A stretch of DNA of 64,000 nt from NCBI GenBank assembly GCA_900104375.1, contig LT629302.1:2940001-3004000 (forward strand), read 5' to 3'. The translations under genes and the position numbers were made by a program. The notes under the pieces were generated by a model that ran no database searches, was not told the origin of the DNA, and saw only the letters and a program-made list of their open reading frames with translations. This DNA is from Flavobacteriaceae bacterium MAR_2010_188 (GTDB taxonomy: Bacteria > Bacteroidota > Bacteroidia > Flavobacteriales > Flavobacteriaceae). This document shows positions 52,547-62,141 of this stretch, piece by piece. Positions within the stretch are counted from its first letter, which is position 1; each line of letters begins with the position of its first letter.

Positions 52547-53686
52547 ATGCAATAATCTCGTTAGTTTTATAGATAAGTCGGTAAGGATTATCTTTGAATT
52601 TCCGTTTCTCTCAATATGATAATATGCATTCTGAAGTTCTTCAGAAATATCCATAATATTCTGATTATGGATAAAAGGAGAGAACTTTTGAAGGTCGAAG
52701 TTTTCTTCTTTAGGCTCTATATAAACCAATGAATCTGCTTTATAATTCATCAACATTGCCTGCCTAAAATATTCTATACAAAACAATAGGAACTGCTTTT
52801 GAGTTTCCCGACCTGTCTTAGCAATTTCTTCACTCCAAGTAATAAGATCGTGTATGGCGCTTTTATTTCCTTTAGCCTTAAATGCCGAGCGGACCCATGC
52901 AATAAACCATTTTTCAAATTGAATATCTTCAGAATCTTGGTAAACTAAATCACAGGCTTTGTTGAAATTACCATTAGACTGATGAGCCAATCTAGTGGCT
53001 GTGGCTGTATCTAATTGATATTTTTTAATAAGTCCATCTCTAATTTCCGCTTGTGCTAAAGGCGGAAAATGTAAAACTTGACATCTAGAACGGATAGTTT
53101 TAATCAAGAGCTCTTCATCTTCAGCAATCAAGATGAATATGGTATTATTTGGCGGTTCTTCAATTAACTTAAGCAGCTTGTTGGAGGCCGCAGTATTCAT
53201 TTTTTCCGCCATCCAAATAATCATGATTTTGTATCCTCCTTCATAAGACTTTAAGGAGAGTGACTTTAGAACCTCTTGCGCTTCATCTACCCCAATTTGT
53301 CCCTGTTTGTTGTCTACCCCAAGAATGTTGTACCAGTCAAAAAGATTGCCATAAGGCTGCTCGGCCAGCAACTTTCTCCATTCTACCATAAATTCGGCAG
53401 AAATAGGATGTTTTTTTACTCTATCAGTCGTTGCGACAGGAAATGCAAAATGAAGATCAGGATGAGAAAAATTCTTGAATTTAAGGTTGCAACTTTCACT
53501 GGCACCCTCATTTTCAGAATTTTTGTTATTGCAAAGAAGATACTGTGCGTAGGCAATTGCCATTGGTAATGTACCAGAACCTTCAGGACCAACGAATAAT
53601 TGCGCGTGCGAGACCCTATTATTATCAACACTGGTTGTAAGATGGTTTTTTATAGGTTTCTGACCTACTATTTCTGAAAATAACAT
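52532..53686 (-). CDS. holB: DNA polymerase III subunit delta' (HolB-like)
   Basis: Clamp-loader subunit of the replisome. The 384-residue protein begins FSEIVGQKPIKNHL, has a Walker-A-like loop GPEGSGTLPMA without the Lys (delta' does not hydrolyse ATP), and a helical AAA+ lid and collar. It also has MNTAASNKLLKLIEEPPNNTIFILIAE and RSRCQVLHF, which resemble sensor-type motifs of clamp loaders. It is monocistronic and convergent with the OmpH-like gene. Confidence 0.9.
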   Translation of the reverse strand: MLFSEIVGQKPIKNHLTTSVDNNRVSHAQLFVGPEGSGTLPMAIAYAQYLLCNNKNSENEGASESCNLKFKNFSHPDLHFAFPVATTDRVKKHPISAEFMVEWRKLLAEQPYGNLFDWYNILGVDNKQGQIGVDEAQEVLKSLSLKSYEGGYKIMIIWMAEKMNTAASNKLLKLIEEPPNNTIFILIAEDEELLIKTIRSRCQVLHFPPLAQAEIRDGLIKKYQLDTATATRLAHQSNGNFNKACDLVYQDSEDIQFEKWFIAWVRSAFKAKGNKSAIHDLITWSEEIAKTGRETQKQFLLFCIEYFRQAMLMNYKADSLVYIEPKEENFDLQKFSPFIHNQNIMDISEELQNAYYHIERNGNSKIILTDLSIKLTRLLHKKAG

Positions 53687-53766
53687 GGTGATAAAGATAT
53701 ACTATTTAAACTTTTTTCGCTTTAGAATTGCTTCAATAGCGACATTCATAAACGGACATTATTAGT

Positions 53767-53774
53767 TACATTTG
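53767..53774 (+). promoter_or_regulatory. -7 box (TACATTTG) of pgk
   Basis: TAnnTTTG element 26 bases upstream of the pgk ATG. Confidence 0.5.
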
Positions 53775-53800
53775 CTCTTTAATAATTTACAAAATTCAAT

Positions 53801-54988
53801 ATGACGACTATAGACGACTTCGATTTCGACAATAAAAAAGCAATCATTCGGGTAGATTTTAATGTTCCTTTAGATGAAAAGCTTAATGTAACTGACGAGA
53901 CTAGAATTGAAAGCGCTAAACCCACGATTATAAAAATTCTCGAAGACGGAGGCAGCTGTATTTTAATGACGCACTTAGGAAGACCAAAAGGCAAGGACGA
54001 AAAATTGTCACTTAAACATATACAAGATACGGTTGAAGACGTTTTAGGGGTTGAAGTGAAATTTGTAAACGATTGTATTGGTCCAGATGTTGAAGCTGCA
54101 GTTAAGGCGCTTAAACCAGGACAGATTATACTCTTGGAAAATCTTCGTTTTTACGATGAAGAGGAAAAAGGAGATAAGGAATTTGCCAAAAAACTTTCTG
54201 AATTGGCAGATATTTATGTAAATGATGCTTTTGGTACTGCTCATAGAGCGCATGCTTCTACGACGATTATTGCCGATTACTTTCCAGAAAAAAAGGCCTT
54301 CGGTTACCTTATGGCAAACGAAATAAATAACCTAGAAAAAGTTTTAAACTCGGATGATAAGCCGGTTCTGGCAATTTTAGGAGGTTCAAAAGTTTCTTCA
54401 AAAATTACCGTGATAGAGAATATTCTCGATAAAATTGACGAGTTGATTATTGGTGGAGGTATGGCTTTTACCTTTATTAAAGCGAATGGTGGTAAAATAG
54501 GTGATTCGATTTGCGAAGACGATAAGCTCGATGTTGCTCTAGATATTTTAGAAAAGGCCAAAGCAAAAAATGTGAATGTGCATTTACCAGTAGATGTGGT
54601 CGCGGCAAAAGAATTTGATAACAACTCAGAAACCAAAATCGTCACTATAGATCAAATTCCTGATGGATGGCAAGGATTGGATGCTGGTCCAGAATCTAGA
54701 AAGATGTTTCACGAAGTTATTATGAAGTGTAAAACAATTCTTTGGAATGGTCCGGTTGGTGTTTTTGAAATGGAAAACTTTGCAAATGGAACTATCGCTT
54801 TAGGCAACTCAATCGCTGAAGCTACCGAAAAAGGCGCGTTCTCTCTAGTTGGCGGAGGTGATTCTGTAGCGGCAGTTAAACAATTCGGTTTTGAAGACAA
54901 GGTAAGTTATGTAAGTACTGGTGGCGGGGCCATGTTAGAAAGTTTAGAAGGAAAGACATTGCCGGGCATAGCTTCAATTTTAAACTAA
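53801..54988 (+). CDS. pgk: Phosphoglycerate kinase
   Basis: Glycolytic enzyme that makes ATP from 1,3-bisphosphoglycerate. At 395 residues it has the standard length. The N-terminal domain has [11 protein letters not shown] and [16 protein letters not shown] (substrate site). The C-terminal domain has [22 protein letters not shown] and [15 protein letters not shown] (nucleotide site). It has its own -7 box and is followed by a 115-bp spacer before the lytic transglycosylase gene. Confidence 0.98.
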   Translation: MTTIDDFDFDNKKAIIRVDFNVPLDEKLNVTDETRIESAKPTIIKILEDGGSCILMTHLGRPKGKDEKLSLKHIQDTVEDVLGVEVKFVNDCIGPDVEAAVKALKPGQIILLENLRFYDEEEKGDKEFAKKLSELADIYVNDAFGTAHRAHASTTIIADYFPEKKAFGYLMANEINNLEKVLNSDDKPVLAILGGSKVSSKITVIENILDKIDELIIGGGMAFTFIKANGGKIGDSICEDDKLDVALDILEKAKAKNVNVHLPVDVVAAKEFDNNSETKIVTIDQIPDGWQGLDAGPESRKMFHEVIMKCKTILWNGPVGVFEMENFANGTIALGNSIAEATEKGAFSLVGGGDSVAAVKQFGFEDKVSYVSTGGGAMLESLEGKTLPGIASILN

Positions 54989-55103
54989 CCTATTTTCGGT
55001 TTTAGTAACTATTCAAAACGTTAAAAGCGTTGAACGGATTTTTATATTAATCAAAAAAACACGATTTTCGTTTGTTTTGCGTTTTTAAATAAATCCGATT
55101 TTC

Positions 55104-56690
55104 ATGCTAAATAGACCATTACTGGCGTTTTACATCTTTTTCATTGTTTCAAACTTGGCGTCATCTCAAACGATGACTGCCAAAATAATAGACACTTTAG
55201 ATGGAAATAAAGAAAAAAGAATCATTTCAACCAAAATAGATTCTTTAATCGATGGAAGTTCTACTGAAAAAATAATAATAGAGCCCATCATTGATTCTTT
55301 GGCTCGTTTAAGTTTGGGTGATCACGCTCAGGCATTAGAAATTGACCAGAAGTGGCTCGATGAGCTTTATAGCAACAATCTTTTCGATTCAATTTACCAG
55401 ACTGTATCTGAACTTACTTATGAAGAGGTCGATTATCCAGAACTACCCACAGACACCTTAAAAGCACGGCTTACAGAGCTTAATACGCGCACTCCCTTTA
55501 ATATTGAATACAATCCAGCTCTAGAGAGTGTCATAAAATCTTATCTTAAAAATAGAAGACAGTCACTTGAAAGACTCATGTCCCTGAGCCAATTCTATTT
55601 CCCGATGTTCGAACAATCATTGGATAATTACAATATCCCGCTTGAGGTTAAATATTTGGCGATAGTAGAATCTGCGTTAAAGCCACGAGCCAAATCTAGG
55701 GTAGGAGCTACAGGCCTCTGGCAATTTATGTTTGCTACGGGTAAGATGTATGGTTTAAATGTTAGCAGCTACGTTGATGAAAGGAGCGACCCTATTAAAT
55801 CTACCGAAGCTGCAAGCAAATATCTGGCAAAATTATATGAAATTTTTGGCGACTGGGATTTGGCACTTGCTGCTTATAATTCGGGTCCAGGGAATGTCTC
55901 AAAGGCAATCAGACGTTCTGGTGGTTATGAAAATTATTGGAATATCAGACACAACCTTCCACGTGAAACCGCAGGCTATTTACCTGCTTTTTTAGCGACC
56001 ATGTACATTTTTGAATATGCCGATAAACACGGATTTAATAAAATAAAACCAGAATTTGTTCACGTAGAAACGGATACCATCAGGGTGAAACAGATGATAA
56101 CCCTAGATCAGGTTTCAGAGCTTTTGGAGGTGCCAATAGAAGAGCTTCAATTTCTTAATCCTTCATATAAACTAGACATTATTCCTTATATAGAAGGGGA
56201 AAATTATTATTTAAGACTGCCACGTGCCAAGGTTGGCAAATTTGTTTCTAATGAAACCGAAATTTACGCTTTCGCCCAAACAGAATTCGACAAAAGAGAG
56301 AAGCCTCTTCCAAAGTTCTTTGATTCGGAAAGTAAGACTACCTATAGGGTTAGACCAGGGGATTTTCTAGGTAAAGTGGCAAGAATTTATGGAGTTAGGG
56401 TAAGCGATATAAAAAGTTGGAACGGCCTTAGGTCTAACAATTTAAGAATTGGGCAGAGGCTAACTATTTATCCCAAAGGCCCTGCTTCTAGCCCTCAAAG
56501 AGTAGCTGAAGTAGAAACAAAAAAAACTATTCAATCTAAAGGAAAATCTGTGTACACAGTAAGATCTGGAGATTCGCTTTGGAGCATTTCTCAAAAGTTT
56601 CCTGGAGTTAGCGTACAGAACATTAAAGATTGGAACGATATTAGTGGTTCTAATATTAAGGTCGGAATGGACCTTATTGTTTCTAAATAA
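55104..56690 (+). CDS. Lytic transglycosylase with two LysM domains (MltD-like)
   Basis: Peptidoglycan-cleaving enzyme of 528 residues, exported by a signal peptide (1-21, ending LASSQ). The SLT catalytic domain has Glu189 in LAIVESALKPRAKSRVGATG, with GLWQFMFATGKMYGL and the ALAAYNSGPGNVSKAI stretch. Two LysM repeats at the C-terminus (about 411-455 and 483-526) bind glycan strands. A parS-like sequence (13-bp core) is embedded in the coding region at 55955-55970. Confidence 0.94.
   Translation: MLNRPLLAFYIFFIVSNLASSQTMTAKIIDTLDGNKEKRIISTKIDSLIDGSSTEKIIIEPIIDSLARLSLGDHAQALEIDQKWLDELYSNNLFDSIYQTVSELTYEEVDYPELPTDTLKARLTELNTRTPFNIEYNPALESVIKSYLKNRRQSLERLMSLSQFYFPMFEQSLDNYNIPLEVKYLAIVESALKPRAKSRVGATGLWQFMFATGKMYGLNVSSYVDERSDPIKSTEAASKYLAKLYEIFGDWDLALAAYNSGPGNVSKAIRRSGGYENYWNIRHNLPRETAGYLPAFLATMYIFEYADKHGFNKIKPEFVHVETDTIRVKQMITLDQVSELLEVPIEELQFLNPSYKLDIIPYIEGENYYLRLPRAKVGKFVSNETEIYAFAQTEFDKREKPLPKFFDSESKTTYRVRPGDFLGKVARIYGVRVSDIKSWNGLRSNNLRIGQRLTIYPKGPASSPQRVAEVETKKTIQSKGKSVYTVRSGDSLWSISQKFPGVSVQNIKDWNDISGSNIKVGMDLIVSK
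55955..55970. promoter_or_regulatory. Weaker parS-like site inside the lytic transglycosylase gene
   Basis: CCTTCCACGTGAAACC shares the 13-base core TTCCACGTGAAAC with parS. The same bases encode the conserved LPRETAG protein motif, so protein constraint could explain part of the match. Confidence 0.4.
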
Positions 56691-56707
56691 GAACTTTATA
56701 CCCTCTC

Positions 56708-57685
56708 ATGAAAAAATTCCTTATGCTTACTATGGTATTGTTGCTTTTTACCTGCAACGATAAAGATTCTGAAAATAAACGCGTTTTATCAAATTCCTCT
56801 GGAAACATCAACAACCTTTCTGTTGTCGTAGATAATATGATGTGGCAAGATGCTGTTGGTGAAGCCGTTCGTGATATTATTGCTTCTCCTGTCGAAGGAC
56901 TTTCTACGGATGATGAGCCAATGTTTGCAATGAGGCAGATGCCTCCTCAAGTATTTTCGGATTTTACCACCAAGAATAGAATTATCTTGATTCTGAAAAA
57001 AGGCGAAAATGAAAGAACCCTTATTAAAAGAAACGTTTATGCCCAACCACAAACTGTAGTTTTTGTTTTAGGTCAGACCGATGCTGAAATTATAAATCAA
57101 CTTAACGAGAATGGTGACAAAATTATAAAGGCATTTAAGAAAGAGGAAGTGCGCGAACAACAAAGGAGAATAAAACTTTCATTATTCGATACTGAGCCAA
57201 TCGAAAGTCAGCTTGGTGTCTCTATAAAATTTCCATCGGCTTATAGGATCGCTAAAAATGAAGACGGTTTCTTTTGGATAAGGAAAGACATTAACACAGG
57301 GACCATGGATTTAATGATTTATGAAGTCCCTCTCAATTCTATTAGAACTGGTGATAGCGCCACCATTGATATTGTAAAAATGCGCGATTCCATTGGTGAA
57401 ACGCATATACAAGGCCGACTAGACGGCTCGTTCATGATTACTGAAAAAGCATACGCTCCTTATAGATTTGATGAAATTGTAGACAATAAGCCTACGATAG
57501 TAACAAAAGGATTATGGGACGTTAAAAATGATTTTATGTCTGGACCATTTATAAACTATGCGATTGAGGATAAAGAAAACAATCGCTATGTTATTGTTGA
57601 AGGATATGTTTTTTCTCCTTCTAAGGAGAAACGTGATTCTATGTTTGAGCTAGAATCGATTATAGAATCGGTGAAAATCGAATAA
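56708..57685 (+). CDS. DUF4837-family lipoprotein
   Basis: A 325-residue lipoprotein (lipobox LLFTC, Cys16). The family is Bacteroidota-specific and of unknown function. The visible architecture is a beta/alpha region (about 32-150) followed by a second (about 155-325) with FPSAYRIAKNEDGFFWIRKDI and conserved YRFDEIVDNKPTIVTKGLW. It starts 18 bp after the lytic transglycosylase gene, suggesting an envelope-related role. A strong bidirectional terminator follows. Confidence 0.85.
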   Translation: MKKFLMLTMVLLLFTCNDKDSENKRVLSNSSGNINNLSVVVDNMMWQDAVGEAVRDIIASPVEGLSTDDEPMFAMRQMPPQVFSDFTTKNRIILILKKGENERTLIKRNVYAQPQTVVFVLGQTDAEIINQLNENGDKIIKAFKKEEVREQQRRIKLSLFDTEPIESQLGVSIKFPSAYRIAKNEDGFFWIRKDINTGTMDLMIYEVPLNSIRTGDSATIDIVKMRDSIGETHIQGRLDGSFMITEKAYAPYRFDEIVDNKPTIVTKGLWDVKNDFMSGPFINYAIEDKENNRYVIVEGYVFSPSKEKRDSMFELESIIESVKIE

Positions 57686-57720
57686 AAAAAAAGCCAACTT
57701 CTAAAGTTGGCTTTTTTTTA
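57684..57720. terminator. Bidirectional terminator between DUF4837 and tatA
   Basis: A 10-bp perfect stem AAGCCAACTT/AAGTTGGCTT with a CTA loop, flanked by runs of A and T, lies between convergent genes. Confidence 0.85.
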
Positions 57721-57731
57721 TAGAATTGGTA

Positions 57732-57938
57732 CTACTTCATCTTTTCTTCTGTAGGCGTTGTAGTTGTAGTTTTTGGCTGATCCTCTTCTTTGCTGGCATC
57801 CTTGAACTCTTTAATCCCGCTTCCTAAACCACGCATAAGTTCTGGTATTTTCTTTCCTCCAAAAATGAGCAAAATCACAATTGCGATTAAAACTATCTGT
57901 GGCCATCCTATCATTAAAGGTATAATATATAGACTCAT
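57732..57938 (-). CDS. tatA: Twin-arginine translocase subunit TatA/E
   Basis: A 68-residue pore-forming component of the Tat system, which exports folded proteins. An N-terminal membrane helix (about 5-24) ends in the FGGKKIPELMRGLGSGIKEFKDA amphipathic helix with the conserved Phe-Gly hinge, followed by a short acidic/Thr-rich tail. It has its own -7 box (57955-57962). The dehydrogenase subunit at 5875 is a likely Tat client, but this is inference. Confidence 0.93.
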   Translation of the reverse strand: MSLYIIPLMIGWPQIVLIAIVILLIFGGKKIPELMRGLGSGIKEFKDASKEEDQPKTTTTTPTEEKMK

Positions 57939-57954
57939 AACATTTTGTTTTAAA

Positions 57955-57962
57955 CAAATTTA
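57955..57962 (-). promoter_or_regulatory. -7 box (TAAATTTG) of tatA
   Basis: TAnnTTTG element on the minus strand, 16 bases upstream of the tatA start. Confidence 0.5.
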
Positions 57963-58035
57963 GTAATTAAACTTTAAATTGGACGTTTATAACACAACTT
58001 TAATACTGTGCTAACTTTCTTCATCTTAAATTATT

Positions 58036-58043
58036 TAATTTTG
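58036..58043 (+). promoter_or_regulatory. -7 box (TAATTTTG) of the M23 peptidase gene
   Basis: Ends 7 bases before the ATG at 58051, so the predicted transcript is nearly leaderless. Confidence 0.45.
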
Positions 58044-58050
58044 TCCGGCA

Positions 58051-58917
58051 ATGGCATCAGAAAACAAGGATAAAAAATTCACCAAAAAACTACTTCACAA
58101 GTACCGTTTAGTTATATTAAACGAAGATACTTTTGAAGAACGATTTGCGATTAAATTAACGAGACTCAACGTTTTTGTTATTCTTTCCTTAGGGTCTATT
58201 TTACTTGTTGCTGGAACAATTGTCCTTATTGCATTTACTTCATTAAAGGAATACATTCCTGGATATGCCTCATCGTCATTAAGAAAACAGGCCACAGAAT
58301 TAGATTTTAAAACCGATTCACTTCAAAAAGTAATCGATGATAACGACCAGTATTATGCATCGATTAAGAGAGTATTGTCTGGTGATGTTCAAACCGCGAA
58401 ACTCAACAAAGATTCGATATTAAATGCCGCAAAGAACGATGTTTCAGAATTAAATTTGAAGCCTACAAAAGAAGATTCGGTTTTGCGGGAACTGGTTGAT
58501 AAAGAAGATAAATACAATTTGTTCGATTCTGCTACGTCATCTTCAACTTTTGTGCTTTTTCCGCCCGTAAATGGTTCAATTTCTGATGCATACAATGTGA
58601 AAGAAAACCACTATGCCGTAGATGTAGTTGTAAAAGAGGAAACGCCGGTTAAGTCGACGGCAGACGGTACGGTGATTTTTGCTGAATGGACGGCTGATAC
58701 AGGTTATGTTATAATCATTGAACATAGTTACGAACTAATTTCAGTGTATAAGCACAATTCATCTTTAACAAAAGAACAAGGAGAATTAGTAAAGGCGGGA
58801 GAAGTTATTGCCATGACCGGAAACACGGGAGAACTCACTTCAGGACCACATTTACATTTTGAACTTTGGAAAGCAGGTTACCCCGTAGACCCAACCAATT
58901 TTATCGACTTTAATTAA
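58051..58917 (+). CDS. M23-family peptidase, membrane-anchored
   Basis: A 288-residue cell-wall endopeptidase of the LytM type. One membrane helix (about 42-64) anchors it, with the catalytic domain in the periplasm. Zinc ligands: His187 and Asp191 (HYAVD), and His267/His269 in GPHLHFE. A coiled-coil-like region (about 75-150) precedes the domain. It cleaves peptide cross-links or activates other hydrolases. The stop overlaps the GH3 gene start by one base (TAATG). Confidence 0.93.
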   Translation: MASENKDKKFTKKLLHKYRLVILNEDTFEERFAIKLTRLNVFVILSLGSILLVAGTIVLIAFTSLKEYIPGYASSSLRKQATELDFKTDSLQKVIDDNDQYYASIKRVLSGDVQTAKLNKDSILNAAKNDVSELNLKPTKEDSVLRELVDKEDKYNLFDSATSSSTFVLFPPVNGSISDAYNVKENHYAVDVVVKEETPVKSTADGTVIFAEWTADTGYVIIIEHSYELISVYKHNSSLTKEQGELVKAGEVIAMTGNTGELTSGPHLHFELWKAGYPVDPTNFIDFN

Positions 58918-60419
58918 TGGCAACTATAAAAGCGATACTAGCAAAAGGATTTGCCAAATACATAAAATGGCAAACCGATAAATGGTCCAGAAATCCATAT
59001 TCTACACAGCAAAAAGTTTTTAAATCCTTGATTGATTCAGCGAGGGAGACAGAATTTGGCAAATATCACAACTTTGATTCGATATTAAACTATCAGGATT
59101 TTGTAGCAAGTGTTCCCGTTAGAGATTACGAGGATTTAAAACCTTATATAGAAAAGGCGGTTAATGGCGAGTCGGATATTCTTTGGAAAGGCAAGCCCGC
59201 CTATTTTGCAAAAACTTCGGGGACTACCTCTGGGGCAAAATATATTCCCATTACTAAAGAGAGTATGCCTGCACATACCAATGCTGCGAGAAATGCTATC
59301 CTCTTATATATCGCGGAAACCGGTAATTCAGATTTTGTGGACGGTAAAATGATTTTTCTACAAGGCAGTCCAGAACTTGAAGAAAAAAACGGAATAAAAT
59401 TCGGCCGATTATCGGGTATTGTGGCTCACTACGTTCCCAAATATTTACAAAAAAACCGAATGCCGTCTTGGGAAACCAATTGTATAAAGGACTGGGAAAC
59501 TAAGGTAGACGCTATCGTTGAAGAAACCATTAACGAAAACATGAGCGTCATTTCCGGAATTCCATCTTGGGTACAGATGTACTTCGAAAAAATAAGACAA
59601 AAAAGAGGCAAACCGGTAGGAGAAGTTTTTAAAAATTTTAATCTTTTTATCTATGGCGGAGTTAATTACGAACCTTATCGCGCTAAGTTTGAAAACCTTA
59701 TAGGACGAAAAGTAGATAGCATTGAACTATATCCTGCGAGCGAGGGATTTTTCGCCTTTCAGGACAGGCAGGGAGCAAAAGATATGTTGCTATTGTTAGA
59801 TTCAGGTATTTTCTATGAATTTATTAAAGCTGAAGAATTTTTTGATGAAAACCCGCTTAGGCTTACCGTTGAAGAAGTTGAAATCGGGGTTAATTATGTG
59901 ATGATTGTTTCGACAAACGCCGGACTTTGGGCGTATAATGTTGGAGATACCATTCAATTTACAACCTTAAAACCGCACCGTGTTATCGTTACCGGAAGGA
60001 TTAAGCATTTTATTTCGGCCTTTGGGGAGCACGTTATCGGCAAAGAGGTAGAGCAGGCGTTAAGAGATGCAAGCCAGAAATATAGTGTGCTGATTTCAGA
60101 ATTTTCCGTTGCACCACAAATCAATCCTGATTCTGGTTTACCGTATCATGAATGGTTTATAGAATTTGAAAGGGAACCACAGAATTTCTTAGAATTTTCA
60201 AGTTATATCGATCAATCTATGCAAGAGCAAAATAAATATTACTACGATCTTATTTCGGGTAACATTTTAAAGCCTTTAGTCGTAACTCGGGTTAAGAAAA
60301 ATGGCTTTCAGGAATATATGAAGTCAATCGGAAAATTAGGAGCGCAGAACAAAATACCTAGATTATCCAATGACCGTGGGCTTGCATCGAAGCTAGAGGA
60401 GTTTAATCTAACATATTAA
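58917..60419 (+). CDS. GH3 auxin-responsive promoter family protein (acyl-acid-amido synthetase fold)
   Basis: A 500-residue adenylate-forming enzyme of the GH3 superfamily. The P-loop-like ATP motif KTSGTTSGAKYIPIT (about 100-114) and the later YPASEGFFAFQD (motif II-type) and VGDTIQF segments are conserved. In plants GH3 enzymes conjugate amino acids to acids; bacterial members activate unknown carboxylates. It is translationally coupled to the M23 peptidase gene (one-base overlap), an arrangement seen in other Bacteroidota, hinting at a cell-envelope substrate; this is inference. Confidence 0.88.
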   Translation: MATIKAILAKGFAKYIKWQTDKWSRNPYSTQQKVFKSLIDSARETEFGKYHNFDSILNYQDFVASVPVRDYEDLKPYIEKAVNGESDILWKGKPAYFAKTSGTTSGAKYIPITKESMPAHTNAARNAILLYIAETGNSDFVDGKMIFLQGSPELEEKNGIKFGRLSGIVAHYVPKYLQKNRMPSWETNCIKDWETKVDAIVEETINENMSVISGIPSWVQMYFEKIRQKRGKPVGEVFKNFNLFIYGGVNYEPYRAKFENLIGRKVDSIELYPASEGFFAFQDRQGAKDMLLLLDSGIFYEFIKAEEFFDENPLRLTVEEVEIGVNYVMIVSTNAGLWAYNVGDTIQFTTLKPHRVIVTGRIKHFISAFGEHVIGKEVEQALRDASQKYSVLISEFSVAPQINPDSGLPYHEWFIEFEREPQNFLEFSSYIDQSMQEQNKYYYDLISGNILKPLVVTRVKKNGFQEYMKSIGKLGAQNKIPRLSNDRGLASKLEEFNLTY

Positions 60420-60421
60420 TG

Positions 60422-60429
60422 TATATTTG
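60422..60429 (+). promoter_or_regulatory. -7 box (TATATTTG) of the DUF6909-like gene
   Basis: TAnnTTTG element in the 27-bp spacer after the GH3 gene, 17 bases before the next ATG. Confidence 0.55.
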
Positions 60430-60446
60430 CAGGTTAAATTAGTAGA

Positions 60447-62138
60447 ATGAGTAACAGCAAAAAGCAAGGTAGAACGAGAGCTCAAGAAAGCTCCAATGCA
60501 ATCGAAAGAATGTATATTACCATGCGCCATTTATTCAACCGTGGTTTCTACAAGCCTATGGGCGTTTCTGGAGAGACTTTAAGGGAATCCTTATTGTTAT
60601 TAAGACCAGAAATTTACGGTTCAATATCAGAAGAAAAAGCAGAGTTAGAAGGACTTCTATACGTAATCGATAGATTGCCAGAGGGAATCGAAGAGTGTAC
60701 CTTTATAAACCTAACTAGCGACGAAGGCTATAAAAATTCACATTTTACTCCAATAATTCCGCCTAAAAGAAGAAGAAACTGTTATCGGATAGATGAAGAA
60801 CAGATGAATATTGAAATCACCCGCGGTAGATCCGAGATTTACGATATTCTAACCCATATCACCTTTTTATTCGTTGAGTCCCATAAGATTAGTAAGCGCG
60901 TATTAATTGATGAACAAGGCACTACTACTAGAGATTGGCTTAAGTTAGAGATCGCGGTTACCAAAGATAATAAGTTGACCCAAAAAGAGCGAGAAATCGC
61001 CATTACCCATACTGCAAATATCTTGGGAAGAACGTTTGAAGAATTGACGGCTGCCCACAATAAATTTACCACAAAGGCCAAGCCAGATAGACTTTTGCAT
61101 ATCATTTACTGGCTAGGTAAACTTGCTATTGAAGAGGTCATAAATAACAATAAAAGGACGGTAACATTTAGCCCAGTATTAAGAGAAAGACTTGGCCACC
61201 ATATTCACGGAGAGATTTGGGCAGATCATATTAAAGGCATCTTGAACAAAAATGAATTATTGGAAAGGCCAATTCATATTATCAGTGCTAATATGCATAG
61301 TGTCATGAATACGATCTATGCAAACAAAGCTCTGAAAAAATTTGCCGCAAAAAAGGACCAGTTTGAGATTTATGAAGCCCTAAGCAATAGAGAGAACCAG
61401 TCTCTAAGGGATAAAGTTTTTAAAGAGGCCGAACTGAATGGTATGATATACATTCCAGATTCTTCTGGAACTAACATAGACGTACAGATATTTGACACAT
61501 CGAAAATAGATATTACAGAGTTTTTGGGAGATAAAAAGCCTAAAGATTCAACATCTATTAAACCGATTATATTTGTCATGGATTATGCGTTTGGAGAGCA
61601 AGCTTATGAAACTATTGATGAGCTCTTTAAACCATTTAAGGTGAATGAAAAAAAGGTTCACTTAAACGTTAAGTCTGTTTCAATAATGGGTAAAGCAGGA
61701 ATATTAGAAGGAGGAAAGGGAGATATTATGATTCCTTCCGCTCACATCTTTGAAGGTACCGCAGACAATTATCCATTTAAAAACGAATTGAGTAAGAAGG
61801 ACTTAGTGAATCAGGGAGTAGATGTTTATGAAGGGTCAATGATTACTGTTTTAGGAACATCGCTTCAAAATAAGGAAATACTTAAGTTCTTTTATAATTC
61901 AACCTGGAATGTTATTGGGCTGGAAATGGAAGGTGCGCACTACCAAAAAGCAATACAGGCGGCATCTAAGGTTAGAGGAAGTATAAACCGCGATGTTAAG
62001 GTAAGATATGCCTATTACGCAAGTGATAATCCCTTAGAAACCGGAAGCACCTTGGCATCGGGAGGATTGGGTACATCTGGCGTAAAACCGACCTACATTA
62101 TAACAAAAGAAATTTTGAGACAGATATTTAATTCATAA
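60447..62138 (+). CDS. DUF6909-like protein with nucleosidase-like C-terminal motifs
   Basis: A 563-residue cytoplasmic protein. I recall the family as DUF6909, a Bacteroidota-centred group of unknown function. The N-terminal part is helical (about 10-310). The C-terminal part (about 370-555) has KAGILEGGKGDIMIPSA (416-431), TVLGTSLQNKEILKFF and GLEMEGAHY (491-499), followed by a DNPLETGSTLASGG loop. The order G-AG-L, GD-VP and then MEG/ME-S resembles purine-nucleoside phosphorylase and AMP-nucleosidase folds. It has its own -7 box and is followed 4 bp later by a Wzz-like gene. Confidence 0.75.
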   Translation: MSNSKKQGRTRAQESSNAIERMYITMRHLFNRGFYKPMGVSGETLRESLLLLRPEIYGSISEEKAELEGLLYVIDRLPEGIEECTFINLTSDEGYKNSHFTPIIPPKRRRNCYRIDEEQMNIEITRGRSEIYDILTHITFLFVESHKISKRVLIDEQGTTTRDWLKLEIAVTKDNKLTQKEREIAITHTANILGRTFEELTAAHNKFTTKAKPDRLLHIIYWLGKLAIEEVINNNKRTVTFSPVLRERLGHHIHGEIWADHIKGILNKNELLERPIHIISANMHSVMNTIYANKALKKFAAKKDQFEIYEALSNRENQSLRDKVFKEAELNGMIYIPDSSGTNIDVQIFDTSKIDITEFLGDKKPKDSTSIKPIIFVMDYAFGEQAYETIDELFKPFKVNEKKVHLNVKSVSIMGKAGILEGGKGDIMIPSAHIFEGTADNYPFKNELSKKDLVNQGVDVYEGSMITVLGTSLQNKEILKFFYNSTWNVIGLEMEGAHYQKAIQAASKVRGSINRDVKVRYAYYASDNPLETGSTLASGGLGTSGVKPTYIITKEILRQIFNS

Positions 62139-62141
62139 TAT

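Noticed and set aside
56219-56228. CACGTG in the lytic transglycosylase gene near 56.2 kb
   Set aside because: Only the central hexamer matches; the TTCC/AAAC arms of parS are absent.
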